From: Gracilibacillus dipsosauri
Lineage (GTDB): Bacteria; Bacillota; Bacilli; Bacillales; Amphibacillaceae
Length of the DNA: 64,000 nucleotides
NCBI RefSeq assembly: GCF_003176895.1
Contig: NZ_QGTD01000003.1
Location: 27,793 to 91,792, forward strand
Reading direction: 5' to 3'
Below, one piece after another: positions 26,350-35,623 of the stretch (position 1 is the first letter of the stretch; the number at the start of each line of letters is the position of its first letter). Below the pieces are notes generated by a model that was not told where the DNA came from, ran no database searches, and saw only the letters and a program-made list of their open reading frames with translations. The translations under genes were made by a program, and so were the position numbers.

Positions 26350-27109
26350 TTTAATCAGGGTCGAAATTTTCAAATTAGTACAAAGCAAAACGCTTTGGTT
26401 ACTCATTATAATCATAACAGGATTAAGTACACTGTTACATTCTCTAGTGATAACAGACTGGTGGCAATTATCGGGAACAGAGTTTGATCGAGCACAATTA
26501 AGTGAACTAAATGCATTATCGGCTTTTACCTTACCATTACTGTTTAGCTTCATCGTCAGTGCATTAGCTGGTTTTCATGTCTCAACCGAGTTTTCACAAA
26601 GCGGTGTAATCAAAAACCAAATAATAAGTGGTCATCATATAGCCTACATTTATATGGCGAAATATCTTGTTTTTTCACTTGGCTCTATTATCGTGACCAT
26701 ACTAATACCACTTTTGACAGCAATTATTTTAGTCTTACTATTTGGCCACGGGGACCTTATAAACCTTTCCAATTTCACGTATCTAGGAAGAGCATTTAGT
26801 TTATTTACATTACAATTTCTTTGTTTTACAGCAGTTGTGTTATGGATAGCTATTGGTACAGGAGATAGTGGACAAACCATTATTTTTACACTGTTATTAT
26901 CCATTATAATGTTTATCATCGAAAAATTTCTAACCTATCCAGTTATTCAGCTGTTGTACGAGAATAGCTTCTTCTATCAATTTAGTGAAGTTTTCCACTA
27001 TTCTATGACCACCGGTGAGATTCTAAAATCGATTGTCATTGCCATCATATCACTAATTGTCATCCTTAGCGGGGGAATGTTTGTTTTTAACCGAAAAGAA
27101 ATCAAATAA
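26342..27109 (+). CDS. ABC-2 type permease
   Basis: Membrane subunit of the BcrA-type exporter: 255 residues with six hydrophobic helices and an amphipathic N-terminus (NLIRVEIFKLVQSKTLWLL), the usual ABC-2 architecture for bacitracin or lantibiotic immunity permeases. GGAGGGGG precedes the ATG. Its gene overlaps that of the ATPase. The single short permease differs from the ten-helix BceB type, so the sensing mode is probably not flux-based as in BceRS-BceAB. Confidence 0.87.
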   Translation: MTNLIRVEIFKLVQSKTLWLLIIIITGLSTLLHSLVITDWWQLSGTEFDRAQLSELNALSAFTLPLLFSFIVSALAGFHVSTEFSQSGVIKNQIISGHHIAYIYMAKYLVFSLGSIIVTILIPLLTAIILVLLFGHGDLINLSNFTYLGRAFSLFTLQFLCFTAVVLWIAIGTGDSGQTIIFTLLLSIIMFIIEKFLTYPVIQLLYENSFFYQFSEVFHYSMTTGEILKSIVIAIISLIVILSGGMFVFNRKEIK

Positions 27110-27131
27110 TGAAAGGTAAGCGGGTGGGAAG

Positions 27132-28040
27132 ATGTTAGTTGTAACCATCATTATACTATGTGTAACTATTTATTTACTCAGTCGCTTCATTGCTTTTAAA
27201 AAAGAAGTGAAAAAGCTAACCAAACAGCTACAAATCTATCGTAATCGAAAAACTAATAAAAAAATCGATTTAGCCCTTTTCGATCAAGATATCGAAAACC
27301 TCGCATTCGAAATGAATAAGCTTATTGATTTGTACATGAACGAGTATAGAAAAAGAGTTCATTTTGAAAACGAGCAGCAACAGGCAATTGCGAATATGTC
27401 GCATGATTTACGAACACCATTAACTTCTATTTTAGGATACATTCAGATGGCTGAATCCAACAACGCTACAGATCTTGAAAAAAAAGAATGGTTAACCACC
27501 GCAAAAAATCGTGCCAAAAGATTGGAAGCATTGTTAAATGACTTTTTCGAGCTAAGCATTATCGAATCAAAGGACCATCTACTAGAAACAAAAACAATCA
27601 ATTTGAGAAACCTTACCATTGATATCTTAATGAGCTTTTATGATCGTTTTAGTGAAAAAGGGATGGAACCCATCCTTCATTTGCCAAAACAGGATATATT
27701 CATTATCTCTGATGAAATAGCCGTTACGAGAGTGATGGAAAATCTAATTTCCAATGCCATAACCCACTCAGATGGCACTATTATGATTAGTTTAGAAGAA
27801 AAAGAATCAAAAGTAAGATTACTAGTTATAAATGACGCCTCTTCATTAACGGATAAGGATATCGAGCGAATGTTTGACCGATTTTATATGGCAGATCAGT
27901 CCCGTTCAGGCAAAAGCACTGGACTCGGCTTGTCGATTGCCAAAGCTTTAATGAAAAAAATGAATGGGACCATTTCTGGACGTTTAGATCAGGATCAGCT
28001 GTCAATCATCTGTGAATGGGAGTTAGCAAAGAATAAATGA
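27132..28040 (+). CDS. Sensor histidine kinase with short N-terminal membrane anchor
   Basis: Kinase partner of the response regulator. There is one N-terminal helix (about 1-22) and no extracellular domain. The H-box NMSHDLRTPLTSILGY, N-box ENLISNAITHSDG and G-box STGLGLSIAKALM are present. It has 302 residues. With almost no sensor domain it probably detects its signal in the membrane or through the transporter. The gene ends in ATGA overlap with the upstream edge of the serine hydrolase frame. Confidence 0.93.
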   Translation: MLVVTIIILCVTIYLLSRFIAFKKEVKKLTKQLQIYRNRKTNKKIDLALFDQDIENLAFEMNKLIDLYMNEYRKRVHFENEQQQAIANMSHDLRTPLTSILGYIQMAESNNATDLEKKEWLTTAKNRAKRLEALLNDFFELSIIESKDHLLETKTINLRNLTIDILMSFYDRFSEKGMEPILHLPKQDIFIISDEIAVTRVMENLISNAITHSDGTIMISLEEKESKVRLLVINDASSLTDKDIERMFDRFYMADQSRSGKSTGLGLSIAKALMKKMNGTISGRLDQDQLSIICEWELAKNK

Positions 28041-28057
28041 CCATGGGAGTGGACGAT

Positions 28058-29497
28058 ATGTGTAAGAAAATAGGTTTTCTTTTAATATTAATTATTTTGT
28101 GGAATCAACCTTTACTCGTTCTAGCGTCTGAGTCCTTCAATACATCAGAAGTGGATCAATATGTGACCAATTACCTTGAAAGAAATGGACTTCCTGGAGC
28201 TTCAATTGTAGTCGTAAAGGACGGTAAGCTAGTATACGAAAAAGGATATGGTCACGATTCTGATGGCAATCCCATCACAGAAAAGTCGTTGATGAGAATT
28301 GGTTCTGTTTCGAAAACATTTACAGCATTTGCTGTATTACAACTAGTGGAACAAGGTAAAATTCAGTTAGATGAGCCAGTAGTAAAATATCTATCAACGG
28401 TTAAACTCGATGATCCCAGATGGAAAGATGTAACGATACGACAGCTTTTAAGTCACACTTCAGGTCTACCGAATCCAACGATTGTCGCACCTGCTAATAC
28501 GTTAAAGGAAGGTGTAAAACGGCTACAGGACTGGAAGCTTCAGTCAGATCCTGGAACGAAATATGCCTATAGCAATCCTAATTACTGGCTCCTAGCTTTT
28601 TTAGTAGAAAAAGTAAGTGGTATGGATTTTGTAGATTATCTTAACCAGCAAGTTTTCCAACCACTTGGGATGCATGATTCCTTTACAGCTGTAAATTCTG
28701 GGGATTTTGTAAAAGGATTACCTAAAGGATATGTAACTGCTTACGGAACTGCCATACCTTGGAAAGAGCTTGAAAAAATGTTCATGGGGTCAGGAGGCGT
28801 AGTTTCTACAGCATCAGATATGGGAAAATGGCTATCGATGCATACGAACCAGGGGAAAAACCAAGCAGGAGAACAGCTATTATCACAAAAGCTATTAGAT
28901 GAATCCTATTCCTCACAACCTAAGAGTGAGAAATATGGACTTGGCTGGTCCTTAAGTTCTTCCAATACAAAGCCTGCCCGTCTATCGCATAGTGGTGCGT
29001 TAACGACTTATCAAGCACAACAAGATATCGTGCCGAGTAGCGGTTACGCTGTAGCAGTTTTACTCAATAGCTTTACCCCTACACTTGAGCACGCTTATGA
29101 AATTAGTTCAGGAATTATTCAACTAACAGAGGAACAAAAACCAGAATTAAAAGCCCCTGTCCCAACAATTATTGACCTTTCAATCGGTTTCCTTACAGTG
29201 ATTTGGTTAGTTCTGGGGATAAGAGGAGTCCTACGAAGCGGAAAATGGGTGGCTAAACGACAAGAACAACCGGCTTGGAGATTTTATGCAAGACTCACCC
29301 CTCAAATCGTTCCTGTTCTCGGGATTGGATGGTTGTTCTTTATTGTTCCAGCTTTACAAAATAATAGTTCAACCACAACCGACGCATTCGGCCTCTACCC
29401 TGCTGCCATGGTTCTATTATCGATCATTTTTATCACAGGATTGGCTGTTACCATATGGAGAGTGTTTTATAAGGTAAGGCAAAATAGGAGACTTTAA
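28058..29497 (+). CDS. Beta-lactamase-fold serine hydrolase (PBP4*/CubicO type) with membrane C-terminus
   Basis: Secreted penicillin-binding-protein-like hydrolase of 479 residues. A signal peptide (1-23) precedes the catalytic domain with SxxK as SVSK, YxN as YSN (YAYSNPNYW) and a late HSG. The C-terminal ~100 residues hold three hydrophobic helices, so the domain is held on the outer face of the membrane. I chose the ATG at 28058 with GGGAG 8 bases upstream. It is the last gene of the two-component/ABC operon, which suggests a role in cell-wall or peptide-antibiotic defence. The exact substrate (D-amino acid peptide, ester) is unknown. Confidence 0.88.
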   Translation: MCKKIGFLLILIILWNQPLLVLASESFNTSEVDQYVTNYLERNGLPGASIVVVKDGKLVYEKGYGHDSDGNPITEKSLMRIGSVSKTFTAFAVLQLVEQGKIQLDEPVVKYLSTVKLDDPRWKDVTIRQLLSHTSGLPNPTIVAPANTLKEGVKRLQDWKLQSDPGTKYAYSNPNYWLLAFLVEKVSGMDFVDYLNQQVFQPLGMHDSFTAVNSGDFVKGLPKGYVTAYGTAIPWKELEKMFMGSGGVVSTASDMGKWLSMHTNQGKNQAGEQLLSQKLLDESYSSQPKSEKYGLGWSLSSSNTKPARLSHSGALTTYQAQQDIVPSSGYAVAVLLNSFTPTLEHAYEISSGIIQLTEEQKPELKAPVPTIIDLSIGFLTVIWLVLGIRGVLRSGKWVAKRQEQPAWRFYARLTPQIVPVLGIGWLFFIVPALQNNSSTTTDAFGLYPAAMVLLSIIFITGLAVTIWRVFYKVRQNRRL

Positions 29498-29547
29498 CTT
29501 TCATGCAAGATAAATATAGATAATGGTCAAAAAAGAAAGAATGGTAG

Positions 29548-29584
29548 AATAGAACTCCAATTTTATGGTAGTTCTATTTTTTAT
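29548..29584 (+). terminator. Terminator of the two-component/ABC operon
   Basis: AATAGAACT pairs with AGTTCTATT across a 13-base loop, followed by a T-run. It lies 50 bases after the serine hydrolase stop. Confidence 0.85.
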
Positions 29585-29761
29585 ATTTATTTCTCTGTCT
29601 TTCTTTGATAGAAGATATGCCATTTCTTTCACTTCTAATCATTATAGGTCTATAATATCATGAAACACTCTTGAATATTTAGGTTTATATAACTATAATA
29701 ATAAGGGTGGCATACGCAATTAGTATGACTTAGAGAGTGAAAGCCTGGGTAAACAGTAATT

Positions 29762-29770
29762 TGTTATAAT
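29762..29770 (+). promoter_or_regulatory. Extended -10 promoter for the DUF4064/lipoprotein pair
   Basis: TGTTATAAT is a perfect extended -10 element (TGnTATAAT) 55 bases before the next start codon. No good -35 was seen. The rest of the 328-base gap from 29498 holds only the terminator above; I see no further gene. Confidence 0.5.
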
Positions 29771-29825
29771 CATAATTACTTATTTGAAAGTGATTTTGAT
29801 AAAAATAAAAAAAGGAGGACTAAAT

Positions 29826-30179
29826 ATGAAGAGAACAACAGAATTTGTTCTAGGATTAATAGGTGGCTTTTTTGGCTTTATTGGTGCTATTTTAGCACTA
29901 TTCGTTGGAGGAATCGATGCTGCATTCAGCAGTGATGGAACAAGTGAAATAACAGCCTTAGGTTGGCTAGCATTTTTCTTCTCTGCTTTAGCCATTGTTG
30001 GATCCGTTCTTGTTAAATCGAAGGCCAAAGCTGGTGGCATTTTATTAATAATATCTGCTATTGGAGGTATCATCAGTATTTCAATGTTCTACTTAGTTCC
30101 TGCTATTCTAATAATTATTGCAGGGTTTATGGGATTATTCAGAAAAGACAAACAAGAAAAGAAAGAATCAGTAGCATAA
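29826..30179 (+). CDS. DUF4064-type membrane protein
   Basis: Small membrane protein of 117 residues with three to four helices and glycine-rich segments (LGLIGGFFGFIGAILALFVGG; GILLIISAIGGIISI), the DUF4064 pattern common in Bacilli. Function unknown. The ATG at 29826 has AAGGAGG 7 bases upstream. It is followed after 21 bases by a lipoprotein gene, and such DUF4064/lipoprotein pairs are frequent. Confidence 0.75.
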   Translation: MKRTTEFVLGLIGGFFGFIGAILALFVGGIDAAFSSDGTSEITALGWLAFFFSALAIVGSVLVKSKAKAGGILLIISAIGGIISISMFYLVPAILIIIAGFMGLFRKDKQEKKESVA

Positions 30180-30200
30180 ATTTTTGGGGGTAAAAGTACA

Positions 30201-30755
30201 TTGAAAAAATTATTTCATATCGCAATGGTATTATTTTTTGTTTTTTTATTAACTGCATGTGGAGAATCAGAAATTGAAAAAGTAGATTCAAAAACAACTG
30301 ATGAGTCTACTGAAGAAAATAGTAACGAAACTACGGAGAAGAAAGAAGCGCCAGAAACACAAAATCTCTCTATTGGTGATACTGTTGATTTTGATGGTGT
30401 AAAACTCACGTTAAATGAAGCAAGAATTGAACCAGGTGGAGAATTTGATCAGCCACAAAATGACCAATTTATTGTTGTTAATTTGACTGCTGAGAATACT
30501 ACAGAGGAAGAACAGGTTATTTCATCCATCATAAACGTCGAGTTAAAAGATAGTGAGGGTTATGCATATAGTACCACCTTTCTGACAGAAGGGATAAAAG
30601 CACAGTTAGACGGATCAATTGAGCCAGGCGGTACTCTACGTGGTGAAATCCCGTTTGATGTCCCTACATCTGATACGTATGAATTACATTTCTCGAACCC
30701 ATTTACTTCTGGTAAAGCAATTTGGAAGATACCTTCTGACCAATTAGTAAAATAG
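30201..30755 (+). CDS. DUF4352 lipoprotein
   Basis: Surface lipoprotein of 184 residues. A signal peptide ends in the lipobox LTAC (Cys at about 20). An acidic low-complexity linker (22-54) follows, then a DUF4352 immunoglobulin-like domain (57-180; GDTVDFDGVKLTLNEA, DQFIVVNLTAENTT). The start is a TTG with GGGGG upstream. It is probably co-expressed with the DUF4064 gene. No specific function is known. Confidence 0.82.
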   Translation: MKKLFHIAMVLFFVFLLTACGESEIEKVDSKTTDESTEENSNETTEKKEAPETQNLSIGDTVDFDGVKLTLNEARIEPGGEFDQPQNDQFIVVNLTAENTTEEEQVISSIINVELKDSEGYAYSTTFLTEGIKAQLDGSIEPGGTLRGEIPFDVPTSDTYELHFSNPFTSGKAIWKIPSDQLVK

Positions 30756-30757
30756 TA

Positions 30758-30785
30758 ACGAGGCGCACATCACGTGCGCGCTCGT
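30758..30785. other. GC-rich hairpin between convergent genes
   Basis: CGAGGCGCAC and GTGCGCGCTCG form a stem with one bulge, unusually GC-rich for this region. It lies between convergent genes and may act as a terminator, but no T-run follows. Confidence 0.45.
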
Positions 30786-30804
30786 GCTAGCAATATGCAA
30801 AAAA

Positions 30805-31779
30805 TTATCTCACCTTCAATAGAATCTTCCCGATATTCTGATTCGCTTCCATTCTCTCATGGGCTTTCTGTACCTCTTCTATAGGAAATACCGTATCGAT
30901 AATTGGTTGAATACGTCCATTTTCGAATAGTGGTAGGACCCTTGATGAAAAATCCTCTGACAGCTCTGCTTTGTATACATCACTACGAGGTGTTAGTAAT
31001 GTCCCCGTTAGTTGAACTCGTTTTGCCATGATGTCCATAAGTCGAACCTTTTCCACAGTACTACCACCAAGCACACCAATTAAAACCCATCTTCCATCGA
31101 CCGCAATGCTTTGGTAATTTCTCTCCCAATAGCTGGCTCCAATAAAATCTAAAATTAAGGAAACACCTTTTCCATCTGTCTCTTTTTTCACTTCTTCTTC
31201 AAAGTCTTGTTCCTTATAATTGATGGTAACGTCGGCTCCAAGCTCTCGACATACCTTTAATTTATTGGCAGATCCTGCTGTTACCAGCACCTGGGCCTTG
31301 CTTAACTGTTTGGCTAGTTGAATCGCAGCAGTTCCAACTCCGCTTCCCCCTGCATGGATAAGAACTGATTCGCTCGCTTGCAGCTTACCGATCCAATATA
31401 AGGTTTGGTATGCCGTTAAAAATACCTCAGGAATGGCCGCCGCCTCTTCAAAGGATAGGGAGTTAGGAATCTTGATCGCCCGTTTCGCTGGCATAATCGC
31501 ATATTCCGCATAGGCTCCACCATTAACAAGTCCCATTACACGCTCTCCAGTTGAAACCTGAGGATCAGAGGAATCCACGACAACTCCCGCTACCTCAATT
31601 CCTATAATAGGATTCGTCGCATAGCCTGATTTTCCCTCTCGTTGAAGTATATCTGTTCGATTAATGGCTGTTGCATGTACTTCAATTAATAGCTGATTTT
31701 CCTCTATTGTTGGCTTCGGTCTCTCTACATATGCTAGTTGATCAGCTCCCCCAGGATTTATCGCTACTACACCTTTCAT
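30805..31779 (-). CDS. NAD(P)H:quinone oxidoreductase-like zinc-independent MDR protein
   Basis: Medium-chain reductase of the quinone oxidoreductase/PIG3 type, 324 residues. It has AINRTDILQREGKSGY, EAAAIPEVFLTAYQTLYW and the NADPH-binding VLIHAGGSGVGTAAIQLAKQ. It lacks the catalytic and structural zinc cysteines of alcohol dehydrogenases. It is the last gene of the galacturonokinase operon, 28 bases after the nucleotidyltransferase. Its role in that pathway is unclear; detoxification of quinones or enals is the usual function. Confidence 0.9.
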   Translation of the reverse strand: MKGVVAINPGGADQLAYVERPKPTIEENQLLIEVHATAINRTDILQREGKSGYATNPIIGIEVAGVVVDSSDPQVSTGERVMGLVNGGAYAEYAIMPAKRAIKIPNSLSFEEAAAIPEVFLTAYQTLYWIGKLQASESVLIHAGGSGVGTAAIQLAKQLSKAQVLVTAGSANKLKVCRELGADVTINYKEQDFEEEVKKETDGKGVSLILDFIGASYWERNYQSIAVDGRWVLIGVLGGSTVEKVRLMDIMAKRVQLTGTLLTPRSDVYKAELSEDFSSRVLPLFENGRIQPIIDTVFPIEEVQKAHERMEANQNIGKILLKVR

Positions 31780-31807
31780 TTATGGAACACTTCCTTCCAA
31801 CATCCAC

Positions 31808-32539
31808 TTATTGAAATATTTGCTTCACTTTTTCATAGCTTTCTAATGTGCCAATATCGATCCTTTTCCCTTCAAAAGTATATCCATAAACATCCTTTTG
31901 TCTAATAAGCCATGGGATAAAGTGACCAGGTGCATCTGGATTATTTCCTTCTTCCAGATATTGTTTAATGAGCGGGGTTGTCTCTTTTTTGTATAGATAA
32001 AAAGGTGGAGCCGCTAGACTTGATTTTGGTATTTTAGGCTTCTCTTCAAATGACAACACCTTTCCGCTTTGATCCACTTCGACAACCCCTGTATGCTGTA
32101 ACTCTTTTAGGCTACCCAATGAGTGAACAGTTATACAATCCGTTCCTTTAGCAAAAAAATAATCGATAAAATCGGTTAAAGCAAATTCGAATAAATTGTC
32201 CCCTGCTAAAATTAATAGATCATCATTGATTTCTTTTTCCTCTAATACGAATTGAAGATCTGCTATCGCACCTAAGCGGTTTTCATTAGAGGTTGTTTGA
32301 TCATTGACGACTATAATTTTCTTTTTCCCTTTATACCGATCTGCCCATGTTAAGAAATCTTGATAAAATCGAGCATTCGTGACAATGAACACTTCATCGA
32401 TTAGTTGTACATCATCTATTTTATCGATAATGTAATCGATAATCGTTTTTTTCCCGATCTTTAGTAAAGGTTTTGCCGTATGCTTTGTGAGTGGATAAAG
32501 CCTTGTTGCATAACCGGCTGCTAATATAATTGCTTTCAT
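31808..32539 (-). CDS. Sugar-1-phosphate nucleotidyltransferase
   Basis: GT-A-fold enzyme that transfers NMP to a sugar 1-phosphate. The signature KAIILAAGYATRLYPLT, KPLLKIGKKTIIDY, the metal aspartate region ILAGDNLFEF and EEKP are present. At 243 residues it is close to the RmlA/GlmU-N catalytic core. The ATG at 32539 is preferred (GAGGGG 8 bases upstream); frames from 32548 overlap the stop of the kinase gene. It probably activates the sugar 1-phosphate made by the adjacent GHMP kinase, giving an NDP-sugar. The actual sugar is inferred. Confidence 0.88.
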   Translation of the reverse strand: MKAIILAAGYATRLYPLTKHTAKPLLKIGKKTIIDYIIDKIDDVQLIDEVFIVTNARFYQDFLTWADRYKGKKKIIVVNDQTTSNENRLGAIADLQFVLEEKEINDDLLILAGDNLFEFALTDFIDYFFAKGTDCITVHSLGSLKELQHTGVVEVDQSGKVLSFEEKPKIPKSSLAAPPFYLYKKETTPLIKQYLEEGNNPDAPGHFIPWLIRQKDVYGYTFEGKRIDIGTLESYEKVKQIFQ

Positions 32540-32544
32540 CATTG

Positions 32545-33741
32545 TCACCCCTCTTCTACTTGCTCTATCAATCTTGCTCCATCACCAATTTCACAAAAAT
32601 AAACCTTGTACTGATCTTTAAATTTTGGATGCTGTGTTGGATAGATCGTTTCGATCGCATGTTTGATTTGCTGCTTATATTTAGGATTAATGAATCCAAT
32701 ACAACAACCTCGATAGCCTGCTCCACTGAATCTTGCACCATAAACACCATTTAATTCCTTTAAAATTTGATAAATCGTAACGAGCTCTGGACAACCACAT
32801 TCATATTGATCGATCGAGCTTTGACCTGAAGCAAACATTAGCTGACCAAATCGATGAATGTCCCCAGCTGACCAAGCCTTGATCCCTTCTATTACTCGTT
32901 CCTGTTCTGAATAGTAATGGTCCAATCTTTTTTGAAATCTACCAGGAACTTGATCTCGATATGTGTGATAAATTTGATCTGGAATATCACGAAGTTTAAC
33001 CTCCGCAAGATTCGTTTGATTAAGCGTACCTAATTCCTGTAAAAGCCAACCACCAACCCGACATTCATCCACTCGATTATTGTAGTCTGTACTAATTAAA
33101 GACTTACTAACACCTGAATAGACAACGATCACCTCAAATTCAGGCATATCGTTAGGTCTATCCATTAACTGATGATTTCCCATTTTACAATCAACAGTCA
33201 AGAGATGCCCTTTCCTACTTAATAAATTCGCTGATTGATCAAGAATCCCATTTTTTAGCCCGATATAGCTCGTTTCTACATCATGACTATAGTAAACGAG
33301 GTCCTCCTTTTTTACATTCAATTGATTCACATGACATAGTGCCAATAAATAGGCGGTAGTTACAGCAGCGGAGGAACTTAATCCTCCAATTGGTAGCCTG
33401 CCACTAATTACGGCACGAAAACCTGTCGTTAATTTCTGATCCTTGCTTAAGGCAAGCACTGCACCTCGTGCATAATTTCCCCAAGAGCCTGGTAGCATTT
33501 CCGGGACACGATCAATATGGAAATACTCTTCATCAGGAAAATCAGCACTTTGAATCCGAACATAACCATCATCACTTGCAGAAAAAACCATCTCTACATT
33601 TTCATCTAAAGCGAGTCCTGTCACGATACCGCCTTGATGATCCACATGTGCACCTAATGGACATATCCTTAATGGGGAAAGAACAGCGCTTAATGTGTCA
33701 TCTCCATATACATCCTTATATAACTGTATTAACTCATGCAT
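32545..33741 (-). CDS. GHMP kinase, galacturonokinase-like (galactokinase superfamily)
   Basis: ATP-dependent anomeric sugar kinase of 398 residues. The sugar-binding signature reads RICPLGAHVDHQGG (25-38) in place of GRVNLIGEHTDYNGG of galactokinase: Glu is Ala and Tyr is His. This GAHxDHQGG form is, from memory, that of plant galacturonokinase, as are GNYARGAVLAL, GLKNGILDQSANLLS and GVYGARFSGAGYRGCC. The ATP loop GGLSSSAAV and the active-site aspartate of ILDQ are intact. AGAGGG lies 7 bases before the ATG. Next to a nucleotidyltransferase and in a pectin-degrading locus, galacturonate 1-phosphate formation is the best guess. Confidence 0.82.
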   Translation of the reverse strand: MHELIQLYKDVYGDDTLSAVLSPLRICPLGAHVDHQGGIVTGLALDENVEMVFSASDDGYVRIQSADFPDEEYFHIDRVPEMLPGSWGNYARGAVLALSKDQKLTTGFRAVISGRLPIGGLSSSAAVTTAYLLALCHVNQLNVKKEDLVYYSHDVETSYIGLKNGILDQSANLLSRKGHLLTVDCKMGNHQLMDRPNDMPEFEVIVVYSGVSKSLISTDYNNRVDECRVGGWLLQELGTLNQTNLAEVKLRDIPDQIYHTYRDQVPGRFQKRLDHYYSEQERVIEGIKAWSAGDIHRFGQLMFASGQSSIDQYECGCPELVTIYQILKELNGVYGARFSGAGYRGCCIGFINPKYKQQIKHAIETIYPTQHPKFKDQYKVYFCEIGDGARLIEQVEEG

Positions 33742-33754
33742 TTTTTATCCCTCT

Positions 33755-34168
33755 TTACTTTCCTTTGAGATGTGGAGAATCTGGCATTAGTTGCATGAAT
33801 TCAATCCTATTCCCATCAGGATCTGTTGCCCAGCACTGGTAATTGTGATCGACACCTTTTGTAGGCTCCACATCTAATGGCCAGCCTTTCTTGTTCAAGT
33901 GATCCGCTATCTGGTGAATATCCTCCACCTCTAAGCATAGATGATGATAACCAGCAGCATTTTCTGGTTGAAGAGTGCCATCCTTCCCATGGTAGAAAAG
34001 CTCGATAAATTGCCGTTCACTAATTTTAAGATAGACAATCCAAGGTTCATCCTGTTCATTATGGAGTTCAAACGCTTTTTCCAGTCCTAGTACATCACAA
34101 TAAAAGCTTAACGATCTTTCCATATCCCGCACAAAATAAGCTGTATGACCAATTCCCTTTATCACCAT
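33755..34168 (-). CDS. VOC-family (glyoxalase/dioxygenase fold) protein
   Basis: Single-domain vicinal oxygen chelate protein of 137 residues. It begins IKGIGHTAYFVRDMERSLSFYCDVLGLE and has metal-ligand candidates H8, E/H near 57 and 75-77 (YHHLCLEVEDI), and a terminal DPDGNRIEFMQ. This is close to lactoylglutathione-lyase-like proteins but the substrate is unknown. GAGGAGGAA lies before the ATG. It is 13 bases upstream of the kinase gene and 66 bases after the MFS gene, so probably in the same transcript. Confidence 0.85.
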   Translation of the reverse strand: MVIKGIGHTAYFVRDMERSLSFYCDVLGLEKAFELHNEQDEPWIVYLKISERQFIELFYHGKDGTLQPENAAGYHHLCLEVEDIHQIADHLNKKGWPLDVEPTKGVDHNYQCWATDPDGNRIEFMQLMPDSPHLKGK

Positions 34169-34234
34169 AGATTCCTCCTCTATTTTTAGCTAAATCGTAT
34201 CATAACTGTCTTCATGACGCCATTGCTTTTTGCT

Positions 34235-35419
34235 TTAATGTGGACGACTAACAAATCTTAATCGTACTAGCAAGCCTAAATAGATGGCCATCGATGAGAA
34301 AATAGAAAATGCTGCAGTTAAATAAATATAATCATAATCAAATAAGAAAGCGATTTGTCCGAATACAATGGCGCCAATACCTACACCAAGATCAAAAAAC
34401 GAGAAAAAAGTAGCATTTGCCATCCCTTTTCGATTGGTGCTTGCTTTATCAATCGCCCACGCTTGTAATGCTGGTTGAACGGTACCAAAGCCTAATCCAT
34501 AAAGTGCTGCAGCTAAAAACAGGATGAAGGAATTGGGTAACCAAAATAACAATAGCATGGCGATAAGAATCAAGGAGGTTCCCGGTAGGAAAACGACGAT
34601 ATGTCCATAACGATCATATAATCTACCAGCGAAGGCTCTAGTAATCATTAAGAAAAGTGCATAAATAAGAAAGTAGACCTCAATGCCAGCAATGCCCTCC
34701 TGCTCTGTATATAAAGGTAGATAAGAAGCAATCCCTCCAAATGCGGTTGTAATAAAAAATAATAGAATCGATGGCTGTAGGGCTGTCTTTTCAAAAAGAT
34801 CAAATCTAGCTTTTTTTATCTTCTCACGGGATTCTACTTTTTTATATGTAATCTGAGTAGAGAGAATAAAGGCAATGATTCCAAGACTTGACGCGATTAA
34901 AAACAACACCGTAAAGGAGGTGACTCCATATAGGGACAGACCAAGAGCTGGACCGATAGCCAGTGCAATGTTACCAGATAAACCGAAATAGCCCATCCCT
35001 TCTCCTCTTCGCTTCTGTGGAATGAGATCTGTTGCAATAGTGCCAGTAGCTGTTGTCGAATAGCCCCAACCGATTCCTTGAACACAACGAATAAAAAATA
35101 ACAGGATAACACTAGAAATAAAAGCAAATGAACCAACAGATAGAACAAATATCCCTAAGCCTAGCATGTACACAAATTTTCTCCCTACGGATTCTAGGGA
35201 ATGCCCTGCATTCGGACGAAATAACAATGCTGAAAAGGTAAACACACCAGTAATAATTCCAATCATTTGATCATTTCCACCAAGGTGCTGCACAAATAAA
35301 GGAATGGTTGGTAGTGTCATCTGAAAGCCTAAAAATATAAAAAAATTTGCCATACAAATGAGGGCAAAATCCTTCGTCCATATTTTTTCTTTTTTTACTT
35401 CCTTTTCTAGAAGTTGCAT
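34235..35419 (-). CDS. MFS transporter
   Basis: Twelve-helix major facilitator protein of 394 residues. It has the loop 2-3 region FRPNAGHSLESVGRK, CVQGIGWGYSTTATGTIATDLIP and a second-half RAFAGRLYDRYG, typical of drug or sugar efflux-type MFS members (YfmO/YxlH-like). AAGGAG lies 8 bases before the ATG. It is the first gene of the minus-strand VOC/kinase/nucleotidyltransferase operon, so it might carry galacturonate or a related sugar, but the family does not settle this. Confidence 0.87.
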   Translation of the reverse strand: MQLLEKEVKKEKIWTKDFALICMANFFIFLGFQMTLPTIPLFVQHLGGNDQMIGIITGVFTFSALLFRPNAGHSLESVGRKFVYMLGLGIFVLSVGSFAFISSVILLFFIRCVQGIGWGYSTTATGTIATDLIPQKRRGEGMGYFGLSGNIALAIGPALGLSLYGVTSFTVLFLIASSLGIIAFILSTQITYKKVESREKIKKARFDLFEKTALQPSILLFFITTAFGGIASYLPLYTEQEGIAGIEVYFLIYALFLMITRAFAGRLYDRYGHIVVFLPGTSLILIAMLLLFWLPNSFILFLAAALYGLGFGTVQPALQAWAIDKASTNRKGMANATFFSFFDLGVGIGAIVFGQIAFLFDYDYIYLTAAFSIFSSMAIYLGLLVRLRFVSRPH

Positions 35420-35534
35420 TTATCTTACTCCTTTTTTTCGATACTCGAAATATATTTCTATTGTACAACAGATAGGTGGAAGTTAAAAACGAAAGGGCTT
35501 GCAAAAAAATCCCTGATAATTCCCTTAATTAACC

Positions 35535-35563
35535 ATTGACATACCTAGCATCAAATGCTAAAG
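35535..35563 (+). promoter_or_regulatory. Sigma-A promoter of the SAM-riboswitch operon
   Basis: TTGACA and TAAAGT are separated by 17 bases, about 60 bases upstream of the first aptamer stem. Confidence 0.7.
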
Positions 35564-35623
35564 TTAAGCATATTAAAAATCTAATATTAAAGTAATTCAC
35601 TCGGAATTATATACAAAATAACG

